46,961 nt of DNA, taken from the NCBI RefSeq assembly GCF_014842075.1, contig NZ_JACYVA010000011.1, positions 1 to 46,961 of the forward strand, given 5' to 3'. The position numbers and the translations under genes were made by a program. This stretch comes from Sphingomonas sp. CFBP 13720 (GTDB lineage Bacteria > Pseudomonadota > Alphaproteobacteria > Sphingomonadales > Sphingomonadaceae). Positions 27,365 to 35,401 of this stretch are shown here, piece after piece. The notes below the pieces were generated by a model. The model had not been told where the DNA came from. It did not search any database and saw nothing but the letters and a program-made list of their open reading frames with translations. Within the stretch, counting starts at the first letter, position 1, and each line of letters starts with the position of its first letter.

Positions 27365-27827
27365 AAGAAAGAATGACGGTGTTGGCCAAAGCCAACAACA
27401 GATCGGAAAGAATACTCTCGATGTGACGACAACCGAAACGGACGAGCAACCTGCCGTGCAGGACGAGCCGGCTGACGCCGGCCCGATGCTCTCCGACGAG
27501 AGCAAGCGCAACCGACGCCGGCCGCCGCCACGATTGTGCTGGGGGGTAGGTGGAAGGCCGATGTGCTGGGATGTCATGTACGGAGCGAAATCGGGCAATA
27601 CGTCCCGTTCGGCCACCATCTCGACAATCCCGCTCGAACCGGCATACTCCCCAAATGACCTTCGTTGTTCACATCGCGGCCGTCGGACGATTTAATCGCC
27701 CGGCCTGATACGTCAGGTCGGGTCCGTCTGGGTGAACCGGTGCCGCAGGCATCTTCAGTTTAACGCGCGATTGTCACCCGGCGGAAAAGCCGGCGGGCAA
27801 CGCGTTTCTGCAAGAAGGGCGATAGCG
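27365..27827 (+). other. Intergenic stretch; hairpins but no supported gene
   Basis: I find no gene here. A small perfect hairpin, GTTGGC-CAAA-GCCAAC, lies at about 27379-27394, 15 bases after the HTH gene. A second, CCTGA-TACG-TCAGG, lies near 27704-27717. Either could act as a terminator, although neither is followed by a clear T-run. The right end holds the ribosome-binding region (AAGAAGGG) of the GTG start at 27828. Confidence 0.35.
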
Positions 27828-28199
27828 GTGACGCTACCTGCACTCATTCAACGCTACCTCGATGCGTATAATCGCAAGGACGTTGCCGCACTGGTGGCAT
27901 GCGTTGCCGATGATATTATATTCGAGAACGTCTCCAATGCGGGGCAGAGTACGAAGATCGAAGGCCGCGCCGCCTTCGCCGAACTCGCCGGACGAGCGGC
28001 CACGATGTTCACCATTCGCTGCCAAACCGTCCGGAACGCGGTTGTCGATGGCGATCGTGTCGCCCTCGAGGTGGATTGGACCGGCACCCCGGCCATCGAT
28101 CTCGGGCCGATGAAGGCCGGCGAGCAGGTCGCCCTGCGTGTCGTGTCGTTCATGACGATTACGGGCGGAAAGCTGACGCGGATCGTGGATTTGAGCTGA
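27828..28199 (+). CDS. SnoaL/NTF2-like fold protein (ketosteroid-isomerase-like)
   Basis: This 123-residue protein starts at GTG 27828. The fold pattern is the cone-shaped alpha-beta barrel of SnoaL/NTF2-like proteins. It opens with the helix PALIQRYLDAYNRKDVAALVA and the strand CVADDIIFENV, then KIEGRAAFAELAGRAATMF. The strands VVDGDRVALEVDWTGTPA and QVALRVVSFMTITGGKLTRI follow. Members range from isomerases and hydrolases to stress proteins, and I cannot assign a substrate. It stands alone and converges with the TonB-receptor gene 58 bases away. Confidence 0.8.
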   Translation: MTLPALIQRYLDAYNRKDVAALVACVADDIIFENVSNAGQSTKIEGRAAFAELAGRAATMFTIRCQTVRNAVVDGDRVALEVDWTGTPAIDLGPMKAGEQVALRVVSFMTITGGKLTRIVDLS

Positions 28200-28257
28200 T
28201 CCGCGACCATCGGCGCGTACCGCATACGCCCCGACATTCGCCTACCTGTCCCCGACA

Positions 28258-30840
28258 CTAGAACAGCTTGCGGACGCCGAGGCGGATCGAGCGGCCGATC
28301 GGGTCGAGATAGGCCGACTGGAACCGGTTGGGCGTGGCGCCGGTGCGGTCGCGTACGTCGATCCGGTCGTTGAGCAGGTTTTCGACGGTCAGCTGCATCG
28401 ACATCTTCCGGGTCCATGGCGCAGGCACGATGCGCGCGATGTCGAACGAACTGTACAGGACCAGCCATGTGCGACCGGTGAAGCGCAGGTCGGACGCCGG
28501 CAGATCGCTGCGGATACGCGTCGCGCCCTGCAACCGTCCGAACATGCCGATATTCACCGGGCCGTACGACCCCGACATATTGCCCTCGACCTCCCATCGC
28601 GGCCGCCCGCCGGTGCCGTCCAGCGTCGCGCCGTCGAGCAGGTCGAGCGGGGCCAGCCCCGGCGCCAGCACGATCCGGTCCTCGAGGCGGTAGGTCGCGG
28701 TCAGGTTGGCGAAGAGGCTGGGTCGCGGTTTCGGGGGTGCGGGCGGGGGCGCGGTGGCGGAAGCGACGCCCGTCGCCTTGGGCGGTGGCGGCGGCGCGGG
28801 GCCGAGCTGCGTCCACAGATTCACCCCCATGCGCAGCTTGCGTTCGCGTTCGGCGGCGATGTTGACCGTGCGCAGGTCGACCGCGATGAGCCGCCCGGCG
28901 GCATCGCGCACGAACCGGTCGGGGAACACCGACTGGAACGCGGCGGTCGCGCTGCCCGGCGTACCGGTCTGGTCGGTGATATCGGTCGTGAGATAGTCGA
29001 GATTGACGCGGAATTCCTTGTCCCGGATCGGCTTGAACGCCGCGCCGATCGTCGACACCCGCCGCCGTTCGGGCGTCAACGCCGGATTGCCGCCGAACAC
29101 GCTGGTCACCGGCACGCTGGTCCCCGTCGTGAAATCGAAGAAGGGCGTGTTGGGAACGACGAGCGTCGGCGCGGACAACAGCGCGATCGCGGGCGGCGAC
29201 TGCGTTTCGTTGACCGATGCGTTGAGCTGCACGCCCGTTAGCGGGGTCCAGGTCAGGCCATAGGCATGAGTCGTCAGCCGGCCATAGCGCGACACGTCGG
29301 ACACGCCGATCATCGCGTTGGCCGATACCTGCCCCAGAAACGACAGCACGTCGCGATCGGCGGCGGCGATCGGCAGGTCGGCGTTGATGCTGGCCCCCAT
29401 GACGGTGCGTTCCAGCATCAGCGCCGGGTCGACCGTGCCGGACTGGCTGCCGCGACTGGTCGACCGGGCATAGTCCGCCGACACCGTTACCAGCGCCGCG
29501 CCCGCCGGAAGGTTCAGCAGCGGTCCGTTGACGACGCCCTTTGCCCCCGTCGTCTGCGTGACGGTCCGGCTTTGCTGGACGGTGCGCAGCTGTGCGGTCG
29601 CCGGATCGATCGCCGCCAGCGGATCGCCGCCGGCCGCGACTGACGCCTGCAACGCGTCGAGCGGCACGCCGTTTTCGGAAAAGGCGAAACCGCGCACGCG
29701 GTCATGCGTGCCGGTGACGTTCCATGCCCAGCGGCGGACGCTCCCCTGCAGCGTGCCGCCCGCATGCAGGTTCAGGCTGTTGCCGCGCTGGCGCAGCACG
29801 CTGTCGGGCAGATAGCGGTTCACCCGCACGTCGTCGGCGAACGGTAGCACCCCGCCGGTCGGCACGTCGAGCGCGACGGGGGCAAGGCCGCTGAACCCGG
29901 CGGTACGCTGCGCCTCCATCTTCAGGTTGAGCGATCCGTCGATCGTCGCGCCGATCGGCGACGCGATCGACCCGTCCACCCGCACCATGTCGTTGCGCGG
30001 GACCAGCGAACGATAACGCCCGATATCGGTGACCGTCGGTGCGGCGGCATAGGCCGACAGCAGGCCGCGCGCGGCGGGATCGGCGGGCACCGCCGCGATC
30101 GCGACCGCGCGGCCGGCGATCGCGTCGAGCGCAGGGTCGATGCTGCCGCCGTTCGCGGCGGTGACGTTCCCGCCGATCGAGAACGGGGTGTCCGGATCGG
30201 GCCGCAGTCCGCGCTGGCTCTGCAGGACCGGATTCTGCCGGAAATAAGCGACGCTGAGCGAGGTCCGCCGGCCGTCGTCGATCTGTGTCGTCGTCGCTTC
30301 GGTATAGTTGGTCGCACCGCCGCCTTCGGTGGTCGTGCCCGCCAGTTGCTGCGTGGACAGCGCGCGGAAATGCCTGGGCGTGATGAAGTTCGTCACCCGC
30401 ACGGTCGGTGGAAAGCCGAACCGCGCCGCCTCGCGCTCGGGCAGCACCTCGACCCGCTCGATCGCTTCGGGCGGCAGCGTCGCGATTTCGTCGAAGCCCG
30501 ACAGCCGCCGGCCGTTGAGCAGGAAGACGGGATCGCTGCCGCTGGCGGAGGTGACGAGGCCCTTGATCCGGCTGAGAAGTTCGGTGAGGTTCGTCGCGCC
30601 CAGCGTCGCGATCGTATTGCGGTCGAGCACCGCCAGCGGATCGACCTCGCCGATCGCGGAGCCGCGGACGCGCTGGCCGGTCACGACGATCTCCGACCCC
30701 GTCGTCTCGTCGGCTTCCTGTTCGGCCGGCGCGGCGGTCGGCGACGCCGGTGCTTCCTGCGCCAGCGCCGTGGCGGGCAGGCACAGCGCCCCGGCCTGCA
30801 ATGCCAGATGGCGGTATCGCCGCGAACGCTGTCCTGTCAT
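28258..30840 (-). CDS. TonB-dependent receptor-like outer-membrane protein
   Basis: This 860-residue protein has an N-terminal signal peptide (HLALQAGALCLPATALAQ, cleaved near residue 28). A plug domain follows: EIVVTGQRVRGSAIG, then LTELLSRIKGLVTSASGSDP, VFLLNGRRLSGFDEIATLPP, and EAIERVEVLPEREAARFGF. About 20 amphipathic beta strands end in the C-terminal aromatic GVRKLF, as expected for BamA recognition. An unusual Pro-rich segment (GPAPPPPPK and PPPAPPKPRP, about residues 690-715) interrupts the late barrel. The EIVVTGQR motif sits where a TonB box normally lies. No siderophore or transport genes neighbour it, so the ligand is unknown. Confidence 0.9.
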   Translation of the reverse strand: MTGQRSRRYRHLALQAGALCLPATALAQEAPASPTAAPAEQEADETTGSEIVVTGQRVRGSAIGEVDPLAVLDRNTIATLGATNLTELLSRIKGLVTSASGSDPVFLLNGRRLSGFDEIATLPPEAIERVEVLPEREAARFGFPPTVRVTNFITPRHFRALSTQQLAGTTTEGGGATNYTEATTTQIDDGRRTSLSVAYFRQNPVLQSQRGLRPDPDTPFSIGGNVTAANGGSIDPALDAIAGRAVAIAAVPADPAARGLLSAYAAAPTVTDIGRYRSLVPRNDMVRVDGSIASPIGATIDGSLNLKMEAQRTAGFSGLAPVALDVPTGGVLPFADDVRVNRYLPDSVLRQRGNSLNLHAGGTLQGSVRRWAWNVTGTHDRVRGFAFSENGVPLDALQASVAAGGDPLAAIDPATAQLRTVQQSRTVTQTTGAKGVVNGPLLNLPAGAALVTVSADYARSTSRGSQSGTVDPALMLERTVMGASINADLPIAAADRDVLSFLGQVSANAMIGVSDVSRYGRLTTHAYGLTWTPLTGVQLNASVNETQSPPAIALLSAPTLVVPNTPFFDFTTGTSVPVTSVFGGNPALTPERRRVSTIGAAFKPIRDKEFRVNLDYLTTDITDQTGTPGSATAAFQSVFPDRFVRDAAGRLIAVDLRTVNIAAERERKLRMGVNLWTQLGPAPPPPPKATGVASATAPPPAPPKPRPSLFANLTATYRLEDRIVLAPGLAPLDLLDGATLDGTGGRPRWEVEGNMSGSYGPVNIGMFGRLQGATRIRSDLPASDLRFTGRTWLVLYSSFDIARIVPAPWTRKMSMQLTVENLLNDRIDVRDRTGATPNRFQSAYLDPIGRSIRLGVRKLF

Positions 30841-31122
30841 TCCCGGAACCTCCCGAACCCCGCGTCACGCGTGGCGGCCCGTGTGGTTCAAGGGGGAAAA
30901 GACGGTGTAAATGCGGCGCGGCGGTGTTTGAATCCGCCTGGCGTCCTCGTCCGGGGATCGTCGGTCCGGTACCGGCCGCGACGCGACGCCCATTGGCCTG
31001 GTCGCGCTACCCGGGTGGCGCGTGACCCGGGGCGGTGCGGCAGCGATATTGACATGACCGCCATCATGCCGCTTTCGCGGATACAATATGGGGCCATTGC
31101 CCCGCCGCACCGGAGCCTGTCC

Positions 31123-31869
31123 ATGAAGCAACTCGTCGCGTTCGACCTCGACGGCACTCTCGCCGAAAGCAAGCAGCCGCTGGGCGAACCGATGGGCGAG
31201 GCACTGGCCGACCTGCTGGACGTGGCGCATGTCGCGGTGATCTCGGGCGGGGACTGGCCGCAATTCGATCGCCAGGTCGCGAGCCGCCTGCCCGCGCGCG
31301 CGGATCGCAGCCGGTTGTGGCTGATGCCGACGACGGGGACCAAGCTCTATACGTTCCGCGACGGCGAGTGGCATGCGGTCTATGCCGAACTGTTCGACGA
31401 TGCGACCAAGGCGAACATCCTGACCGCGTTCGACGCGTCGCTGGAAGCGACCGGCTTCGTCCCCGAACAGACATGGGGTGAACGGATCGAGGATCGCGGC
31501 AGCCAGATCACCTTCTCCGCGCTGGGCCAGCAGGCCCCGATCGACGCCAAGGAACATTGGGACCCCAAATTCGAGAAGCGCCGCATTATCCAGGCCGATC
31601 TGAAGGAACGCCTGCCCGGCCTGTCGATCAACATGGGTGGCGCGACGTCGATCGATATCACCCGCGAAGGCGTCGACAAGGCGTATGGTCTGCGCCGGCT
31701 GAACGGCGAAAGCGGCATCGCGATCGACGACATGATGTTCATCGGCGATGCGATCTTCCCCGGCGGCAACGATTATCCGGCGAAGGAGATGGGCATGGAC
31801 ACGGTCCGCGTCCGCGACCCGCAGGAAACGCTGGCCGTGATCGCGGCGATCGTGGCGTGTCTGGGGTGA
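31123..31869 (+). CDS. HAD-IIB hydrolase resembling eukaryotic-type phosphomannomutase
   Basis: This 248-residue HAD protein starts at ATG 31123, after GGAG. Motif I is FDLDGTLAESK with the nucleophile Asp and general-acid Asp. Motif II is VISGGDWPQFD. The cap domain includes LWLMPTTGTKLYTF and INMGGATSIDITREGVDKAY. The final motif, DDMMFIGDAIFPGGNDYPAK, closely follows the GDxxxPGGND pattern of eukaryotic phosphomannomutase PMM2. Such enzymes interconvert mannose 6-phosphate and mannose 1-phosphate. That activity would supply GDP-mannose for glycan synthesis, and galU and EPS genes lie in the same window. Other HAD-IIB phosphatases share these motifs, so the substrate is uncertain. Confidence 0.82.
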   Translation: MKQLVAFDLDGTLAESKQPLGEPMGEALADLLDVAHVAVISGGDWPQFDRQVASRLPARADRSRLWLMPTTGTKLYTFRDGEWHAVYAELFDDATKANILTAFDASLEATGFVPEQTWGERIEDRGSQITFSALGQQAPIDAKEHWDPKFEKRRIIQADLKERLPGLSINMGGATSIDITREGVDKAYGLRRLNGESGIAIDDMMFIGDAIFPGGNDYPAKEMGMDTVRVRDPQETLAVIAAIVACLG

Positions 31870-31880
31870 GGGAATTGTAG

Positions 31881-31919
31881 AGGTGTCGATATGTCGATAT
31901 GTCGACACTTCGACACCTG
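31881..31919. repeat. TGTCGA repeat cluster B
   Basis: Contiguous octamers TGTCGATA, TGTCGATA and TGTCGACA run from 31884. An outer inverted pair, AGGTGTCGA with TCGACACCT (31881 and 31911), frames them. It starts 12 bases after the stop of the HAD gene and is shared in style with clusters A and C to F. Confidence 0.8.
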
Positions 31920-32206
31920 TTGTGGGCAGCGGCTTCACCGGCTTTCTTTGACGCGCACGGGCAGAGCGCTGTGTCCTATTACGCCCGTTCCTTGCGAGCA
32001 GCCGGCTGCCCGTCGTTCCCGCAAGGCGCGTCGCCGTTTCCGTCCTCCTGAATCGTTCACACCGATGGACAGCAGCGGCAAAACGAGCTTGGACGATTGA
32101 TGGCAGGATAGCGCTCGTGAGGCGCATTGTATTACGTATGGCGGACGGGCGTCGCTTGCCGGAGCAATGCGGCAGGCTCGACGCGCGCACATACGGACTA
32201 CCCGAT

Positions 32207-33907
32207 ATGTCATGGACGATCGCCCTCACGACCCTTGCGCAGTTCGTATCGCCTGCTCCCGTGCCGGTGGCGCGCGCGGGAGACTGGATCGGTACGCTGA
32301 CCCTGCCCTCGGGCGCGACGTTGCGCGTCGCGGTGCATGTCCGGGTCGACGATGGCGGCGTGCTGCGCGGCAGCTATGACAGCCTTGACCAGCGAATATG
32401 GGGTATGCCGCTCGATACCGTCGCGATGACGGCGACGACGCTCGACTTCACCGTACCGGGCAACGGCGCACGCTATGCCGGACGACGCGAACCAGGCGCG
32501 CGTCACTGGACGGGAGTCTGGACGCAGGGCGGCACCGCGTTCCCGCTGGTGCTGGCCGAGGGTGGCCCCCCGCCCCGCCCGGCCGTCGCAGCGGACGCAT
32601 GGACGCCGCCGTCGGATGCCGGGATCGGCGAGATCCTCGACTACCGTATCGCGCAGCGGCCGGGCGAGGCGATCGTCGTCGGCGTGATCGATGCGCAGGG
32701 CCGGCGCATCGTCGCGCGTGGTGCCGCGCGGCCCGATACGCTGTTCGAGATCGGTTCGATCACCAAGGTCTTTACTGGACTGTTGCTGACCGACATGGCG
32801 GCGCGCGGTGAACTCGCGCTGGACGATCCCGCCGCGAATTATCTACCGGTGGGCTGGACGTTGCCGGTACGCGGTCGACCGATCACGCTGCTCGACCTTG
32901 CGACGCATCGATCGGGGCTGCCGCGGGTGCCGCTCAACCTGCCCTTCGCCGACGAAGGCAATCCCTATGCCGATTATACGCCGGCGTTGATGCGCGATTT
33001 CCTGAAGACATGGGTGCCGGAGCGCGAACCGGGTGCGGCCTATGCATATTCGAACCTCGGCGTCGCGCTGCTCGGGCAGATCCTCGCAAACCGCGCGGGC
33101 ACCGATTACGCGACGCTGGTGCGGCGTCGCATTACCGGCCCGCTGCACATGATCGATACCGACATGCGCCGGGCGGGCGGGGATATGCGGCGTCAGGCGA
33201 TCCCGCATGATGAATTCCTCCGGCCCGTCGCGCCATGGGAAGGCGGGGTGATGGTCGCGGCGGGCGGGCTGCGCTCCGATGCGGGCGACATGCTCGCCTT
33301 TCTCGCCGCGCATCTCGGCTTCACGCCGTCGCCGCTCAAGCCGGCCATGGACCGCATGCGGATCGTTCGCGCTGAAACCGACGGGCCGGAAACCGCGATC
33401 GGCATCGGGTGGATGGTCACGAAGACGCGGGTCGGAGACGTCGTCCAGCATGGCGGCGCGACCGGCGGCTATCTGGCGAGCATCGCGTTCGACCCGGTGC
33501 GGGGGCGCGGCGTGGTGGTGCTGGCGAATGCGATGACGCAGCCCGGCGTCGACGATATCGCGCTGCACCTGCTGACCGGTTCGGCGATCGACGCCACGCC
33601 GCCGCCGCCGGCACCGCCCCCCGTCCGCGCCGTCATCGCGCTGTCGCCCGTGATGCTGGACCGGTTCGTCGGGCGCTACCGGCTTGCGCCCGATCAGGTC
33701 ATTACGGTGTTCCGGGCGAAGGACCGGTTGATGATCCAGCTGATCGGGCAGCAGGCGCTGCCGATCTATCCCGCAGGACCGTATGATTTCTTTGCGAAGA
33801 TCGTGGCGGCGGATCTGACGTTCCGCGAAACCGCCGGACGGATCGACGGCGTGACGCTGCGTCAGGACGGCGAGGAAAAGATCGCGCCGCGCATCACAGG
33901 GTCATAG
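32207..33907 (+). CDS. Serine beta-lactamase-family hydrolase with N-terminal extra domain
   Basis: This 566-residue protein has a weak N-terminal export segment (SWTIALTTLAQFVSPAPVP). Residues ~25-120 form a beta-rich region, and an Ala/Pro linker near 121-130 joins it to the serine hydrolase domain. That domain shows all class C-type/penicillin-binding motifs: Ser184-x-x-Lys187 (SITK), Tyr281-Ser-Asn283 (YSN) and His415-Gly-Gly (HGG, in place of KTG). A C-terminal ~80-residue domain follows a Pro-rich stretch (PPPPPAPPPVRA). Family members include esterases, peptidases and D,D-peptidases. No resistance role is implied. The gene is monocistronic, and repeat cluster C follows its stop. Confidence 0.88.
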   Translation: MSWTIALTTLAQFVSPAPVPVARAGDWIGTLTLPSGATLRVAVHVRVDDGGVLRGSYDSLDQRIWGMPLDTVAMTATTLDFTVPGNGARYAGRREPGARHWTGVWTQGGTAFPLVLAEGGPPPRPAVAADAWTPPSDAGIGEILDYRIAQRPGEAIVVGVIDAQGRRIVARGAARPDTLFEIGSITKVFTGLLLTDMAARGELALDDPAANYLPVGWTLPVRGRPITLLDLATHRSGLPRVPLNLPFADEGNPYADYTPALMRDFLKTWVPEREPGAAYAYSNLGVALLGQILANRAGTDYATLVRRRITGPLHMIDTDMRRAGGDMRRQAIPHDEFLRPVAPWEGGVMVAAGGLRSDAGDMLAFLAAHLGFTPSPLKPAMDRMRIVRAETDGPETAIGIGWMVTKTRVGDVVQHGGATGGYLASIAFDPVRGRGVVVLANAMTQPGVDDIALHLLTGSAIDATPPPPAPPPVRAVIALSPVMLDRFVGRYRLAPDQVITVFRAKDRLMIQLIGQQALPIYPAGPYDFFAKIVAADLTFRETAGRIDGVTLRQDGEEKIAPRITGS

Positions 33908-33919
33908 GGACGCTCGACG

Positions 33920-33960
33920 CTTCGACATGTTGCCATGTCGCCATGTCGACATGTATGGAC
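33920..33960. repeat. TGTCGA repeat cluster C over the parA leader
   Basis: TTCGACATGT (33921-33930), CCATGTCG (33933-33940) and CCATGTCGACATGT (33941-33954) lie end to end between the serine hydrolase stop and the parA ATG at 33967. The units are spaced about one helical turn apart. Their position over the likely parA promoter and leader suggests operator function as well as a possible centromere role. Confidence 0.8.
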
Positions 33961-33966
33961 GTTGTC

Positions 33967-34623
33967 ATGCCGACCATCGCGATCATCAGTCAGAAGGGCG
34001 GCGCGGGCAAGACCACGCTCGCGCTGCACCTTGCCGCCGCCGCGCAGGAAGCGGGCGCGGTGTCCCTCGTCATCGATACCGATCCGCAGGCGACCGCCAG
34101 CCAGTGGGCGGCATGGCGTGGCGACCTGCCCCCAGAAGTGATCGACAGCCCCCCGCCCCGCCTTGCCGCCAAGGTCGCGCAGGCGACGGCACAGGGCGCG
34201 AAGGTGATCGTGATCGACACGCCGCCGCATGCCGACAGCGCGGCGCGCGCCGCGGTCGAGGTCGCCGATCTGGTGCTGATCCCGTGCCGGCCGAGCGCGT
34301 TCGACCTGTCGGCGATCCAGACCACCGCCAAGCTGGTGCAGCTGCTGCGCAAGCCCGCGTTCGTCGTGTTCACCGCCGGCCCGCCCAACGCGCCGCGTAT
34401 CTATCAGGAAGCCGGCGAACTGGTCGAAGGCTATGGCACGCCCCCCTGCCCCGTGCTGCTGCCCGACCGGGCGGCGTATCGCCACGCCAGCGCCGAGGGC
34501 CAGTCGGTGATGGAGTTCGAGCCGACGGGCAAGGCGGCCAAAGAAGTCCGTGATATCTACAAGTGGACATGTCGACAGCTAGACATGTCGACACCCAGTT
34601 TCCGACGAAAGGCATTGACATGA
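33967..34623 (+). CDS. parA: ParA-type partition ATPase
   Basis: This 218-residue protein starts at ATG 33967; an ATG at 33943 lies within the repeat cluster. It is a small ParA/ParF-like (type Ib) ATPase. The deviant Walker A is SQKGGAGKTTLALHLA (about residues 7-22), with the signature Lys and GKT. Walker A' reads VIDTDPQATASQWAAWRGD and Walker B VIVIDTPPHADSAARAA. There is no N-terminal helix-turn-helix extension, unlike type Ia ParA. The C-terminal 11 residues (WTCRQLDMSTP) are encoded by repeat cluster D. Its TGA overlaps the next ATG (ATGA), so parA and the RHH gene are translationally coupled. It is likely to segregate the replicon. Confidence 0.92.
   Translation: MPTIAIISQKGGAGKTTLALHLAAAAQEAGAVSLVIDTDPQATASQWAAWRGDLPPEVIDSPPPRLAAKVAQATAQGAKVIVIDTPPHADSAARAAVEVADLVLIPCRPSAFDLSAIQTTAKLVQLLRKPAFVVFTAGPPNAPRIYQEAGELVEGYGTPPCPVLLPDRAAYRHASAEGQSVMEFEPTGKAAKEVRDIYKWTCRQLDMSTPSFRRKALT
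34565..34595. repeat. TGTCGA repeat cluster D inside the 3' end of parA
   Basis: Two copies of GACATGTCGACA lie at 34566-34577 and 34582-34593, 16 bases apart, within the coding end of parA just before the RHH gene. Each contains the ACATGTCG unit seen in clusters A and C. They can code and bind protein at the same time. Confidence 0.8.
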
Positions 34624-34895
34624 GCCGCAAGCCCAGCTTCGCCAATCTGCGCGACCGCGCCGCGCCGGTCGCCGCGCCCGCCCCGGCTCCCGCTCCAGCC
34701 CCATCGCCCGCCGATGCGGGCAGGGGGCCGGCGAGCCGTCAGGGCCGCAAGCAGATCGCCGGTTTCTTCAGCCCTGAAATGTCGCTGGCGATGCACATGC
34801 TCGCCCGTCGTCAGAATCGTAGCCTTCAGGCGTTGATGGCCGAGGCGTTCAACGACGTGCTGCGCAAACATGGCGAAAGCCCGATCGGCGATTGA
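34620..34895 (+). CDS. Ribbon-helix-helix partition/DNA-binding protein
   Basis: This 91-residue protein starts at the ATG of the ATGA overlap with parA. Residues 1-15 are basic (SRKPSFANLRDR). A Pro-Ala-rich linker (PAPAPAPAPSP) follows, then a C-terminal ribbon-helix-helix domain: beta strand RKQIAGFF, helix A SPEMSLAMHMLARRQ, turn NR, helix B SLQALMAEAFNDVLRKHGE. The size and position match ParG/omega-type centromere-binding proteins that pair with small ParA ATPases. Such proteins bind short direct and inverted repeats, which fits the octamer clusters nearby. A flexible N-terminal tail that stimulates the ATPase is known in ParG and would fit the basic residues 1-15. Confidence 0.85.
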   Translation: MSRKPSFANLRDRAAPVAAPAPAPAPAPSPADAGRGPASRQGRKQIAGFFSPEMSLAMHMLARRQNRSLQALMAEAFNDVLRKHGESPIGD

Positions 34896-35018
34896 GCGGG
34901 CGGCGGCGACCGATAACATCGTCGGTCATGGGCGCTGTGCGACCGGCGGGATGGTCTAGGGCGGCCGGGCAGGGCGATCAACGGTAACGCTGTGATTTCG
35001 CATCGTTTCCAAAATGCC

Positions 35019-35048
35019 GACGTGTCTACATAACGACATGTCGACACG
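35019..35048. repeat. TGTCGA repeat cluster E downstream of the RHH gene
   Basis: CGACGTGTCTACA is followed by CGACATGTCGACACG, and the outer arms CGTGTC and GACACG form an inverted pair. The cluster lies about 125 bases after the RHH stop and 165 bases before the 46-residue membrane protein gene. Confidence 0.75.
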
Positions 35049-35212
35049 CATTCTCGTGGATCGTCCAAATGGTGGATAGCGTTTACCAAGCGCGAAGGGT
35101 GGCTGGATAATAGGCTGATTAGAAACGATATAACTGGCAAAATATGGTCGTGCAGAATTTGCTGCGGATACTTCTACGGTGACATTTGCTGCCGGATTGG
35201 TAGAACGGCGCT

Positions 35213-35353
35213 ATGGATATCTCTCGTGAAATGCTGGCTTATGCGATCATCGCGATCGTGGCGATCGTAACCGTACCGTGGCTTGTGATCCTGTTACGCC
35301 GCCGCCACAGGGACAAGCTGCGCCGCCGCGGCATTAAGCGCTACGGGCACTGA
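35213..35353 (+). CDS. Small single-span membrane protein (46 residues)
   Basis: The ATG at 35213 opens a 46-codon frame ending at TGA 35351-35353. It begins MDISREMLAYAI, has one strongly hydrophobic helix (AIIAIVAIVTVPWLVILL, residues 11-28) and ends in a very basic tail (RRRHRDKLRRRGIKRYGH). The positive tail places the C-terminus in the cytoplasm. Use of codons is consistent with coding, and a terminator-like hairpin follows 12 bases after the stop. I do not recognise the family. It could be a membrane adaptor or structural micropeptide. Confidence 0.65.
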   Translation: MDISREMLAYAIIAIVAIVTVPWLVILLRRRHRDKLRRRGIKRYGH

Positions 35354-35365
35354 TCTGTGTCGTGA

Positions 35366-35392
35366 CCATCCCCGGACCGGGTCCGGGGATGG
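35366..35392. terminator. Perfect inverted repeat between convergent genes
   Basis: The 13-base arms CCATCCCCGGACC (35366-35378) and GGTCCGGGGATGG (35380-35392) are perfect reverse complements around a single base. This very strong hairpin separates the small membrane-protein gene (plus) from galU (minus). It can act as a bidirectional terminator. Confidence 0.8.
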
Positions 35393-35401
35393 CCGGTATT
35401 G

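Noticed and set aside
30346..31122. A frame extending the HAD protein upstream over the TonB-receptor gene
   Set aside because: It is antisense to a clear receptor gene. The HAD motif I starts directly at ATG 31123 after GGAG.
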